A program made the translations under genes and the position numbers. The notes below the pieces were generated by a model. That model searched no databases, had not been told where the DNA came from, and saw nothing but the letters and a program-made list of their open reading frames with translations. 13,863 bases of DNA from NCBI GenBank assembly GCA_002429085.1, contig DIYR01000212.1, positions 1-13,863 on the forward strand, read 5' to 3'. This document shows, piece by piece, positions 6,175 through 11,842 of this stretch (the stretch's first letter is position 1; every line of letters begins with the position of its first letter). This DNA is from Flavobacteriales bacterium UBA6049 (GTDB lineage Bacteria; Bacteroidota; Bacteroidia; Flavobacteriales_G; Salibacteraceae).

Positions 6175-6594
6175 ATGAAGATCAAAGATGTCACCAAGGA
6201 ATACCCAAATAAAGACCTAACTATTGTTTGGAAACCAAAACGATGTATCCATGCAGAAAAATGTTGGAGAAATCTTCCTGAAGTTTTCCGTTACGGTAAA
6301 AAGCCTTGGATAGACCCTGAAGGAGCTTCTAGTGATCGCATTTCTGCTCAAATTAACCAGTGTCCTAGCGGAGCCCTTTCTTACTACTGGAATGAAGACG
6401 ATAAAACTCCATCAAACGGAACAACGGTTCGAGTTATACCAAGTGGCCCTTTAGTTGTAAAAGGGAATTTTGAACTAATTAAGCCCGATGGAAGCACTAG
6501 TATTGAACAAAATGCTGCGCTTTGTAGGTGTGGCGCTAGCGAAAACAAGCCATTCTGCGATAACAGTCATCAAAAAATTGAATTCGAACAGTAG
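6175..6594 (+). CDS. Two-domain iron-sulfur protein: Fer4_19 + CDGSH
   Basis: A 139-residue protein. Residues about 12-72 are a divergent single-cluster ferredoxin-like domain (Fer4_19): W19, C24-x-H-x3-C30, LPEVF, KPWIDP and QCPSGALSY with C63. Residues about 80-135 hold a CDGSH (mitoNEET-type) site: C117-R-C119, S122, P126, C128-D129-N130-S131-H132, the usual three Cys plus one His that bind a 2Fe-2S cluster. The residue after C-D is Asn instead of the usual Gly. Proteins with this pair of domains are known and are probably electron carriers or redox sensors; the partner is unknown. ATG at 6175 is the only sensible start. It has its own leader and is followed by the AraC gene on the same strand 56 bp later. 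Confidence 0.9.
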   Translation: MKIKDVTKEYPNKDLTIVWKPKRCIHAEKCWRNLPEVFRYGKKPWIDPEGASSDRISAQINQCPSGALSYYWNEDDKTPSNGTTVRVIPSGPLVVKGNFELIKPDGSTSIEQNAALCRCGASENKPFCDNSHQKIEFEQ

Positions 6595-6650
6595 GTATTA
6601 TTGTTACTAATGACGAGGCTGCTTCAAACATTGCACATTCAACACTAGCT

Positions 6651-7454
6651 ATGTTCACGCAACAATTCACACCATATCAACCCATCATATCACATGCTAA
6701 ACCCAATAATGTATGCTATACAGAACATAGAGCATATAAGCCTTTAGATAGTTACATCTATTGTTTCTGGAACTTGAGATCAAAAAAGAAACTGAGTAAA
6801 CCATTCATTTATCGAGTAGTTTCTGACGGGTGTATCGATTTGTTGTTCTCTACTCACGATACAAATACCTTGTATGCTACTGGGTTTTCAAGTAGCTATC
6901 AGAGCTATGAACTGGGCGAAGAGTTTAACTATTTCGGTATTCGTTTTTATCCGGCCGCACTACCATTACTTATTGAGAAAAGTGCACACCTTCTAGTTGA
7001 TCAATTCATTGATTTTAATCAGATTGCTCCTGCTTTGAATCAAGTCCTTCTCGATATTCTACTCCCCTACCAAAGTCTTACCGATTTCCAGACGCAAGTA
7101 GAGTTCGTATTGAATGATTGGATAAAGGTTCATCCTCCCAGAAAGATGGATACCCGAATTACCAAAGCTTCTAATCAAATCTTTGAATCTAACGGTCAAG
7201 TTGTTATCACCAACATAGATGTGGGGTTAAGTCAACGTCAACTCAGGCGTTTATTTAATTTTTACTACGGTGTATCTCCTAAAACATTTGCTCAGATAGT
7301 CCGTTTTCAATCTATTCTAGGGTCTATCAATTCCTTAAACGATTTACATGAAAAGGCCTTTTTCGACAAAGGCTATTTTGATCAAGCCCATTTCACCAAA
7401 GAGTTCAAATCTTTCTATGGCATTTCTCCTTTCGAAGCATATCGAAAGATGTGA
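6651..7454 (+). CDS. AraC-family transcriptional regulator (DUF6597-type N-terminal domain)
   Basis: A 267-residue regulator. The N-terminal part (about 10-130) has the pattern of the DUF6597 sensor domain (LDSYIYCFWNL, VVSDGCIDLLF, YATGFSSS, YFGIRFYPAALPLL). The C-terminal part (about 165-265) is the double helix-turn-helix of AraC/XylS: LSQRQLRRLFNFYYGVSPKTFAQIVRFQ, then the second helix pair with GYFDQAHFTKEFKSFYGISPFEAYRKM, the family signature. The ligand is unknown. The VOC-family gene begins 75 bp downstream with its own TAGATTTG box, so it is a likely target. No terminator separates the two. Confidence 0.92.
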   Translation: MFTQQFTPYQPIISHAKPNNVCYTEHRAYKPLDSYIYCFWNLRSKKKLSKPFIYRVVSDGCIDLLFSTHDTNTLYATGFSSSYQSYELGEEFNYFGIRFYPAALPLLIEKSAHLLVDQFIDFNQIAPALNQVLLDILLPYQSLTDFQTQVEFVLNDWIKVHPPRKMDTRITKASNQIFESNGQVVITNIDVGLSQRQLRRLFNFYYGVSPKTFAQIVRFQSILGSINSLNDLHEKAFFDKGYFDQAHFTKEFKSFYGISPFEAYRKM

Positions 7455-7455
7455 T

Positions 7456-7487
7456 CTTGTCCGTTTTTTACAATCGAATCCTTGCCC
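7456..7487 (+). promoter_or_regulatory. Candidate AraC operator before the VOC gene
   Basis: CTTGTCC (7456-7462) recurs as CTTGCCC (7481-7487), 25 bp apart, and TTGT (7457-7460) is mirrored by ACAA (7470-7473). The block lies directly upstream of the TAGATTTG box, where AraC activators usually bind. Purely inferential. Confidence 0.3.
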
Positions 7488-7494
7488 TGCAAAA

Positions 7495-7502
7495 TAGATT
7501 TG
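7495..7502 (+). promoter_or_regulatory. -7 box TAGATTTG of the VOC gene
   Basis: Exact match to TAnnTTTG, giving a predicted start near 7508 and a leader of about 22 nt to the ATG at 7530. The expected -33 region is T-rich (TTTTTTAC) but has no TTTG, which would suit an activator-dependent promoter. Confidence 0.55.
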
Positions 7503-7529
7503 CCTCGTAAATCAAACAACAAGAAAAGG

Positions 7530-7982
7530 ATGAAACAACTGATTTTCTTTGCATTAATCAACTTATCAAGCATTTTTTATTGTCAATCTCAAAATCAACA
7601 AGCTATGAAAATGAACGCTGGAATTATTACCGACAAAATTCAAGAAACAAAAGAATTCTACACTAAGAATCTGGGTTTTGGAATCTCATTTGAGAACGAG
7701 TTTTACTTGTTATTACATACCCCCAACAATAGTGCTCAATTGAGCTTTCTTTTACCAAATCACCCTACTCAACAACCACTTTTTCAACCATCATTTCAAG
7801 GGAAGGGAATGTATCTAACAATTGAAGTAGATGATGTAGATGCCATTTATGCAGAGATAAAGTCTAAACAGATTCCAATTAAAATAGATATCCGAGATGA
7901 ACCCTGGGGAGATCGACATTTTGCGATTCAAGATCCTAATGGTATTGGAATAGATATTGTTACCTACTCTGCTCCACAGTAA
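7530..7982 (+). CDS. VOC (glyoxalase-fold) protein with N-terminal signal peptide
   Basis: A 150-residue protein whose residues about 29-147 form a vicinal-oxygen-chelate domain: AGIITDKIQETKEFYTKNLGF at the start, LHTPNNSAQLSFLLP in the middle, and EPWGDRHFAIQDPNGIGIDIVTY at the end with the conserved E/H pattern. Such domains occur in glyoxalases and drug-resistance proteins; no substrate can be assigned. From the ATG at 7530 it carries a hydrophobic N-terminus (MKQLIFFALINLSSIFYCQS) that looks like a signal peptide, which would make it periplasmic. Relatives of this family usually start at the domain itself, and an internal ATG at 7605 would give that 125-residue form, so both forms are possible. 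The TTG at 7482 is rejected because it lies upstream of the predicted transcription start. A terminator follows closely. Confidence 0.85.
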   Translation: MKQLIFFALINLSSIFYCQSQNQQAMKMNAGIITDKIQETKEFYTKNLGFGISFENEFYLLLHTPNNSAQLSFLLPNHPTQQPLFQPSFQGKGMYLTIEVDDVDAIYAEIKSKQIPIKIDIRDEPWGDRHFAIQDPNGIGIDIVTYSAPQ

Positions 7983-7989
7983 GAATTTC

Positions 7990-8024
7990 AAAAGCCCAAT
8001 TTCTGTATTTAAATTGGGCTTTTT
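7990..8024 (+). terminator. Rho-independent terminator after the VOC gene
   Basis: AAAAGCCCAATTT (7990-8002) pairs perfectly with AAATTGGGCTTTT (8011-8023) around an 8-nt loop, 8 bp after the stop. The stem ends in T on one side and starts with A on the other, so it could work in both directions. Confidence 0.9.
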
Positions 8025-8025
8025 A

Positions 8026-8045
8026 ATTGTAAAATAGTGTAAAAC
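8026..8045 (-). promoter_or_regulatory. Tandem 10-bp repeats (GTTTTACACT / ATTTTACAAT) before the winged-helix regulator
   Basis: Read on the minus strand, two adjacent 10-bp units share TTTTACA (8045-8036 and 8035-8026). The same core occurs in helical phase in front of the next gene. OmpR-type winged-helix proteins bind such phased direct repeats, so this may be an autoregulatory operator. Confidence 0.45.
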
Positions 8046-8081
8046 CATTCATTTACTATTCACTAAGGTCCATTTCACTCG

Positions 8082-8089
8082 TACATTTG
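8082..8089 (+). promoter_or_regulatory. TACATTTG box abutting the start of the regulator gene
   Basis: Exact TAnnTTTG match ending 3 nt before the ATG at 8093. If used, the transcript would begin at or just after the ATG, so either the mRNA is leaderless or the match is chance. Confidence 0.3.
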
Positions 8090-8092
8090 AGT

Positions 8093-8995
8093 ATGCGAAA
8101 ATTGTTCTGGGTTTTACTCACATTTTTCTTATCCACTCAAGATTCATTGGCGGTTCCCTATCACAAAGTGGCATTATACAAAACTGCCATGCGCGAGATA
8201 GGTCACCAGCTCCTGTTATCTGATAATGACTCTACTTCTCGTGTACTTCCAATAGAGCAGACTAACGATAGCACTTATGTCGTTTCTTTTGAAAACAATT
8301 TTGCATTCTTACCAGGTGATTTGTCTCTCATAGTTTTTAAAGCGTTTGAAGGAAAAAACTTGAGCAACCACTACATTGTTGAGGCTCTTTCATGCTCAAC
8401 TAAAAAGGTACTTTATAGCTATTCTATTAACGATACTCTTCAAGACTCTGTGGCATGCCAAGGTAGAGCAATGCCGAAAGGCTGTTATTTAATTCAACTT
8501 ATTGTTTTAGATGACTCTAAAAATATAGCATTAGCTACGGTTAGCCCTATCTCAAACGTAGATTCTACCAATTCAACAAGTGAATCGTGGTATTTAGAGC
8601 TACTAATTGGAATTCTACTTCTATTTGCTTTTGGATGGCTAATGAATCGCATCAAGAAAACAAAAGAGCATCATGTTCAAACTCTATCAGAAAACCAGAA
8701 CGAATTGCGGCTAGGCAATAGTACTTTTCTCCCAGTTCAAATGCGTTTGAAAGTGAAAGAGCAAGAATTCGAATTGACAAGTAAAGAGTCTAATCTTTTA
8801 GAACTATTCATCAAACACATGAACCAACAGTTGACAAGAGACGAGTTGTTGCACCAGGTTTGGGGAGATGAGGGCGATTATATTGGCAGAACGTTAGATG
8901 TGTACGTTTCTAAACTTCGTAAAAAGTTAGAGGGAGATGAATCCATTCGTTTGATCAATATTCGAGGTGTTGGATACAAACTAATCCAAGAGTGA
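8093..8995 (+). CDS. Membrane-spanning winged-helix (OmpR-type) transcription regulator
   Basis: A 300-residue one-component regulator. Signal peptide about 1-20 (MRKLFWVLLTFFLSTQDSLA); periplasmic sensor domain about 21-165; one transmembrane helix about 167-185 (LELLIGILLLFAFGWLM) followed by a basic stop-transfer segment; and an OmpR/PhoB-type DNA-binding domain about 205-299 with the recognition-helix region RTLDVYVSKLRKKL and the closing wing IRGVGYKLI. DNA binding is thus cytoplasmic and sensing periplasmic, with the domain order reversed from ToxR/CadC. The sensor has three cysteines (101, 122, 131); the CQGRAMPKGCY pair looks conserved in character and could form a disulfide. The signal is unknown. 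ATG 8093 is chosen over the upstream TTG at 8087 because the signal peptide starts there. The following lipoprotein gene is a likely target. Confidence 0.88.
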   Translation: MRKLFWVLLTFFLSTQDSLAVPYHKVALYKTAMREIGHQLLLSDNDSTSRVLPIEQTNDSTYVVSFENNFAFLPGDLSLIVFKAFEGKNLSNHYIVEALSCSTKKVLYSYSINDTLQDSVACQGRAMPKGCYLIQLIVLDDSKNIALATVSPISNVDSTNSTSESWYLELLIGILLLFAFGWLMNRIKKTKEHHVQTLSENQNELRLGNSTFLPVQMRLKVKEQEFELTSKESNLLELFIKHMNQQLTRDELLHQVWGDEGDYIGRTLDVYVSKLRKKLEGDESIRLINIRGVGYKLIQE

Positions 8996-9003
8996 AACAC
9001 TAA

Positions 9004-9034
9004 GTTTTACATGGGTTTTGTACTGTTTTACATG
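9004..9034 (+). promoter_or_regulatory. Three phased repeats of GTTTTACATG before the TonB_C lipoprotein gene
   Basis: GTTTTACATG at 9004-9013 and again, identically, at 9025-9034, with a weaker copy GTTTTGTACT at 9015-9024. Starts are 11 and 10 bp apart, so all three lie on one face of the helix. This is the geometry of PhoB/OmpR-type operators, and the core matches the repeats before the regulator gene itself. I take it as a probable binding site of that regulator. Confidence 0.55.
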
Positions 9035-9092
9035 ATTTAACCAAAAACTCATCATAGATCAACGAGGTTTGAGGAAATCAAAATCACAAAGT

Positions 9093-9863
9093 ATGAATCA
9101 TCTTTTCTCAATTCTTAGCACAGTATGTATAGTGGGGTGCTCTTACCCTACTGAACACCCACAAACCACAAGTACTCTCTCTTGTCATGTAAATACTGCC
9201 AACGCCAATGTTATTAACCTAGATTTCTTAGACGATAGAACAACAAAGGAACGCCCCTACTTTCATAATATACGTCCTTATAATAGAAAAGTTCTCAGAT
9301 ACTCAGAACTACAAGGTGTTGACTCCTTAAACACCTTTATTCCACATTACCCCACGCAGTGGATAGCCTCATACAATCAAGTAACTATTTCAAAAATCAC
9401 CCAATCAGATTCTATTACGCTTATTACTAAGAATAATCTATTGACGGCTAATGATCGTTCGTTTTTAGCATCTTTTAATGTTGGTGACAGGCTTGAGGTT
9501 ATCATCAATTACCAAACAGAAAATGCTATAACTGGCGAACTGTATGATGCTGAGATGAACTATACTGTTGTTGTTTTTCCAGATTATGATGCCATGCCTA
9601 TTGGTGATTTCATATCTCTTCGAAATCAACTGCAAGACGAGTTTCCAGAATTGCCTTCTGAAGATGCAGCTATTTCATTTGTAATCAATGAAAATGGGGA
9701 AATTGAACAACTTAATGTACTTGAATCGTTTCAAGATGAAAGCCTTACACAACAAGTAAAAAAGAGATTAAGCAGGCTCCCAAAATGGACACCAGCAGAA
9801 TTAGGTAATGGAACCAAAGTAGCTCAACGTTTTGTTTGGATCTATCAACTGGATGGTTGTTAA
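9093..9863 (+). CDS. Lipoprotein with C-terminal TonB_C-like domain
   Basis: A 256-residue protein. From ATG 9093 it has a short lipoprotein signal peptide, MNHLFSILSTVCIVGC, with lipobox IVG-C16; the alternative TTG at 9069 would put charged residues in front and is rejected. Residues about 90-165 form a region I have seen as a companion of TonB C-termini in Bacteroidota, though I cannot name it. Residues about 190-252 resemble TonB_C: AAISFVINENGEIEQLNVL, then LSRLPKWTPAELGNGTKVAQRFV, with the family's P-x-W-x-P-A and N-G-x-x-V pattern. Unlike true TonB there is no membrane anchor followed by a proline-rich spacer, so it probably does not energise transport; a periplasmic binding or signalling role is more likely. 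It follows the membrane regulator by 97 bp, with phased repeats between. Confidence 0.85.
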   Translation: MNHLFSILSTVCIVGCSYPTEHPQTTSTLSCHVNTANANVINLDFLDDRTTKERPYFHNIRPYNRKVLRYSELQGVDSLNTFIPHYPTQWIASYNQVTISKITQSDSITLITKNNLLTANDRSFLASFNVGDRLEVIINYQTENAITGELYDAEMNYTVVVFPDYDAMPIGDFISLRNQLQDEFPELPSEDAAISFVINENGEIEQLNVLESFQDESLTQQVKKRLSRLPKWTPAELGNGTKVAQRFVWIYQLDGC

Positions 9864-9901
9864 TATTTACATCTCTTAGTCCTTTAGAACTTTTGAGATA
9901 A

Positions 9902-10249
9902 ATGCACTTTTGCGGTGTGAACGAAACTGTACAAGCTGTTATTCATTACAGTCTTCATTTCATAGCACCCGCAGGAGTTGCTTGGTTTGTAGACTACAAA
10001 AGCTGGAAACGTATTTACCTTATTTTTCTAGCTACAATGTTAGTAGACCTAGATCATCTTTTGGCTACTCCAATGTTTGATCCAGATCGTTGTAGCTTAG
10101 GTTTCCACCCTCTTCACTCTTACTATGCTATTGCCGCATATATTATACTATTTTTCTTTCCTAAACCATTCAGATACATATCGATTGGACTCTTGATGCA
10201 TATGGCAACAGATGGTCTAGATTGTTTAATGATGAATCTAAACAACTAA
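9902..10249 (+). CDS. DUF6122-family integral membrane protein
   Basis: A 115-residue membrane protein with about three to four hydrophobic segments (around 10-27, 37-50, 70-87 and 90-105). The conserved stretch LATMLVDLDHLLATPMFDPDRCSLGFHPLHSYYAIA is diagnostic of DUF6122, known from Bacteroidota and without an assigned function. The acidic/His residues D-x-D-H, H-P-x-H-S and H-M-A-T-D recall the metal-ligand pattern of the YdjM membrane hydrolases (PF04307), so a metal-dependent hydrolase is possible; that is inference. The ATG at 9902 is 38 bp after the previous stop, with no terminator between, so read-through from the lipoprotein gene is plausible. Confidence 0.85.
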   Translation: MHFCGVNETVQAVIHYSLHFIAPAGVAWFVDYKSWKRIYLIFLATMLVDLDHLLATPMFDPDRCSLGFHPLHSYYAIAAYIILFFFPKPFRYISIGLLMHMATDGLDCLMMNLNN

Positions 10250-10306
10250 CTCTAAAACATTCTTTGCAGAAAAAATGCTTCTTTTACTCTGCTTAAAATC
10301 TATACA

Positions 10307-10870
10307 GTGTCAACTTTCTTATCTTATATCAAATCTCAAATCAGCGTTTCTCCTGAATTAGAAGAAGCTCTTTCAACATATTTCAAAAAAGAAGAAATTC
10401 GAAAGGGTGAAATTCTACTCAGAGAAGACTCATATTGCAGAAGATTATACTTCTTAGAAAAAGGCACAGTTCGTACATACTATTATCACGATCAAAAAGA
10501 TGTAACCTCTTGGCTATACCACGAACGACTATTCTTTACCGCTTGGTACAGTTTCTATTTGCAACAACCAAGTTTTGAGTATATCGAAACACTGGAAGAT
10601 TGTACCGTATTTTCAATTGACTATCACAACTATCAAACACTCTTGAATCAATTTCATGATTTTGAACGATTTGGTCGTTTAATTGCTGAAGAACAAACTG
10701 CTTACATCGATTATTTTTCGAAAGGCTTTATGTTTTTGAGTGCAAAGGATAAATATGATGCACTTCTCAGTATTTTCCCAGATGTAGAGCTTCGCGTTAA
10801 ACTGGGTCATATCGCAACTTTACTTGGAATATCGCAAGAAACACTTAGTAGAATTCGTAGTAAAAATTAG
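10307..10870 (+). CDS. Crp/Fnr-family transcriptional regulator with FNR-like recognition helix
   Basis: A 187-residue regulator. Residues about 20-115 are a cyclic-nucleotide-binding-type beta-barrel (RKGEILLREDSY, RLYFLEKGTVRTYYY, LEDCTVFSIDY). It lacks the phosphate-binding R-S/T-A cassette of true cAMP binders, so the ligand is unknown. A dimerisation helix follows at about 115-145. The C-terminal HTH is short, as usual in Bacteroidota members: HIATLLGISQETLSRIRSKN with E178-x-x-S181-R182, the same three recognition residues FNR uses on TTGAT half-sites. There are no N-terminal cysteines for an Fe-S cluster. The start is GTG: no in-frame ATG exists near, the frame upstream runs to a stop at 10253, and the family begins at about this point. 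The next gene's promoter carries a matching palindrome. Confidence 0.88.
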   Translation: MSTFLSYIKSQISVSPELEEALSTYFKKEEIRKGEILLREDSYCRRLYFLEKGTVRTYYYHDQKDVTSWLYHERLFFTAWYSFYLQQPSFEYIETLEDCTVFSIDYHNYQTLLNQFHDFERFGRLIAEEQTAYIDYFSKGFMFLSAKDKYDALLSIFPDVELRVKLGHIATLLGISQETLSRIRSKN

Positions 10871-10871
10871 T

Positions 10872-10891
10872 TTTTTGATTTAGGTCAAAAA
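10872..10891. promoter_or_regulatory. FNR/Crp-type palindrome TTTTTGA-N6-TCAAAAA
   Basis: Perfect 7-bp arms (10872-10878 and 10885-10891) with a 6-bp spacer. The core, 10875-10888, reads TTGATTTAGGTCAA, one base from the FNR consensus TTGATnnnnATCAA. Its centre is about 43 bp before the start predicted from the TACTTTTG box, close to the -41.5 position of class II activation. The neighbouring regulator's ExxSR helix fits this sequence. Confidence 0.6.
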
Positions 10892-10910
10892 TAACCTACC
10901 TCCCATCATT

Positions 10911-10918
10911 TACTTTTG
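10911..10918 (+). promoter_or_regulatory. -7 box TACTTTTG of the GyrI-like membrane protein gene
   Basis: Exact TAnnTTTG match, with a predicted start near 10925 and a leader of about 14 nt. No TTTG stands at the normal -33 distance, which suits an activator-dependent promoter. Confidence 0.55.
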
Positions 10919-10931
10919 ATTAGAATAATCA
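10917..10931. promoter_or_regulatory. Inverted repeat TGATTA-GAA-TAATCA over the predicted start site
   Basis: Perfect 6-bp arms with a 3-bp centre, ending 7 bp before the ATG at 10939 and overlapping the -7 box. It may be a repressor operator, or chance in AT-rich DNA. Confidence 0.35.
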
Positions 10932-10938
10932 TTTGTAA

Positions 10939-11775
10939 ATGAATAAGTTTAAAATAAGAACAGTACTTGGATTATCACTCCTGTATGTGTCAATCTATCT
11001 CAACTTTACCTGGGTATGGTCAGTTCTTTTCTTAGTATGGCTCATTCCTGATGTTTACACTGGTACTGCATATTTCATAGAACCTGTTAAACGTAAATCA
11101 CATCCAGTTCTTTATTGGCTCATCATTGTAACATGGCTTTTCTTAGCTATATATCCTTTAGTTACAGGTTCACTTCCTTGGAATCAGAATCAAGTTAAAT
11201 TCAATGCGGTAGAAAAAACAACGCATTTGAGGGCGTTTATTGCTACTAAAAGCGCACAAGAAGCTTCTTCATTTGCTACATTCATAAATAACAAAATGAG
11301 TAGACCACAAATTGACTATGTATCACGCAGACAAGAATCTCCCTTCAATATTTTTGGGTTGAGATCCCAGTTGAATTGGAATGATAAACAGATGAGTTCT
11401 AAGATTTCTAAAGCTGTTGATTTATTCTATCAAAATAATGCCATCCAGTTAGACTCGAATCTGGATCACAGTAAACTTCACATTGTTTATAGTGACATGA
11501 ACTGGGAAGAAACAGGCGATTTTAACCTACTGGTTGGATACAAGCCTCATTCCATTGACTACCTCAACAGTGTTCTTACATCAATTGAAATTCCTTCTAA
11601 CCAATATGCAGTCTTTGCTTATAGCAATAATGATTACGTTGAATGGATAACTGATACGTGGCAGCGTATTATTTATTCAGATTTGGATATAAGAGATGAT
11701 ATAGCATACGAAGTATATCAGCTAAATAGGTCTTACAAGGTAACGGGAGTAGAAATTCAAGTTCCCATAAACTAA
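10939..11775 (+). CDS. Membrane-anchored protein with GyrI-like effector-binding domain
   Basis: A 278-residue protein. The first 80 residues are membrane segments (about 8-37, possibly one long or two short helices, and 56-76) joined by a short basic loop. The C-terminal part (about 145-278) resembles the GyrI/AraC effector-binding fold: FNLLVGYKPHS, then IPSNQYAVFAYSNN, WITDTWQRI and the last strands AYEVYQL and VEIQVPI, where E258 would be the conserved ligand-contacting Glu. In known proteins this domain binds lipophilic cations or inhibits gyrase; here it seems tethered to the membrane, and the side it faces is not certain. The gene follows the Crp/Fnr-type regulator by 68 bp, with an FNR-like palindrome and its own promoter box between, so it is the likely target. 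The domain call rests on pattern only. Confidence 0.75.
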   Translation: MNKFKIRTVLGLSLLYVSIYLNFTWVWSVLFLVWLIPDVYTGTAYFIEPVKRKSHPVLYWLIIVTWLFLAIYPLVTGSLPWNQNQVKFNAVEKTTHLRAFIATKSAQEASSFATFINNKMSRPQIDYVSRRQESPFNIFGLRSQLNWNDKQMSSKISKAVDLFYQNNAIQLDSNLDHSKLHIVYSDMNWEETGDFNLLVGYKPHSIDYLNSVLTSIEIPSNQYAVFAYSNNDYVEWITDTWQRIIYSDLDIRDDIAYEVYQLNRSYKVTGVEIQVPIN

Positions 11776-11842
11776 GCTCTTTTCGTTAGACACTTCTGCT
11801 CTTTCTATTCGATATAATAATACACACTTAATACTTTTTCTA

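Noticed and set aside
7815..8048. Minus-strand reading frame across the VOC gene end and its terminator
   Set aside because: It runs through a terminator stem and is antisense to a conserved domain.
9093..9863. Calling the lipoprotein a true TonB energy transducer
   Set aside because: It has a lipobox instead of a membrane anchor and no proline-rich spacer; only the C-terminal domain is TonB-like.
10266..10292. Possible terminator after the DUF6122 gene (GCAGA...TCTGC)
   Set aside because: Only a 5-bp stem with a 17-nt loop and no T-run at the right place.
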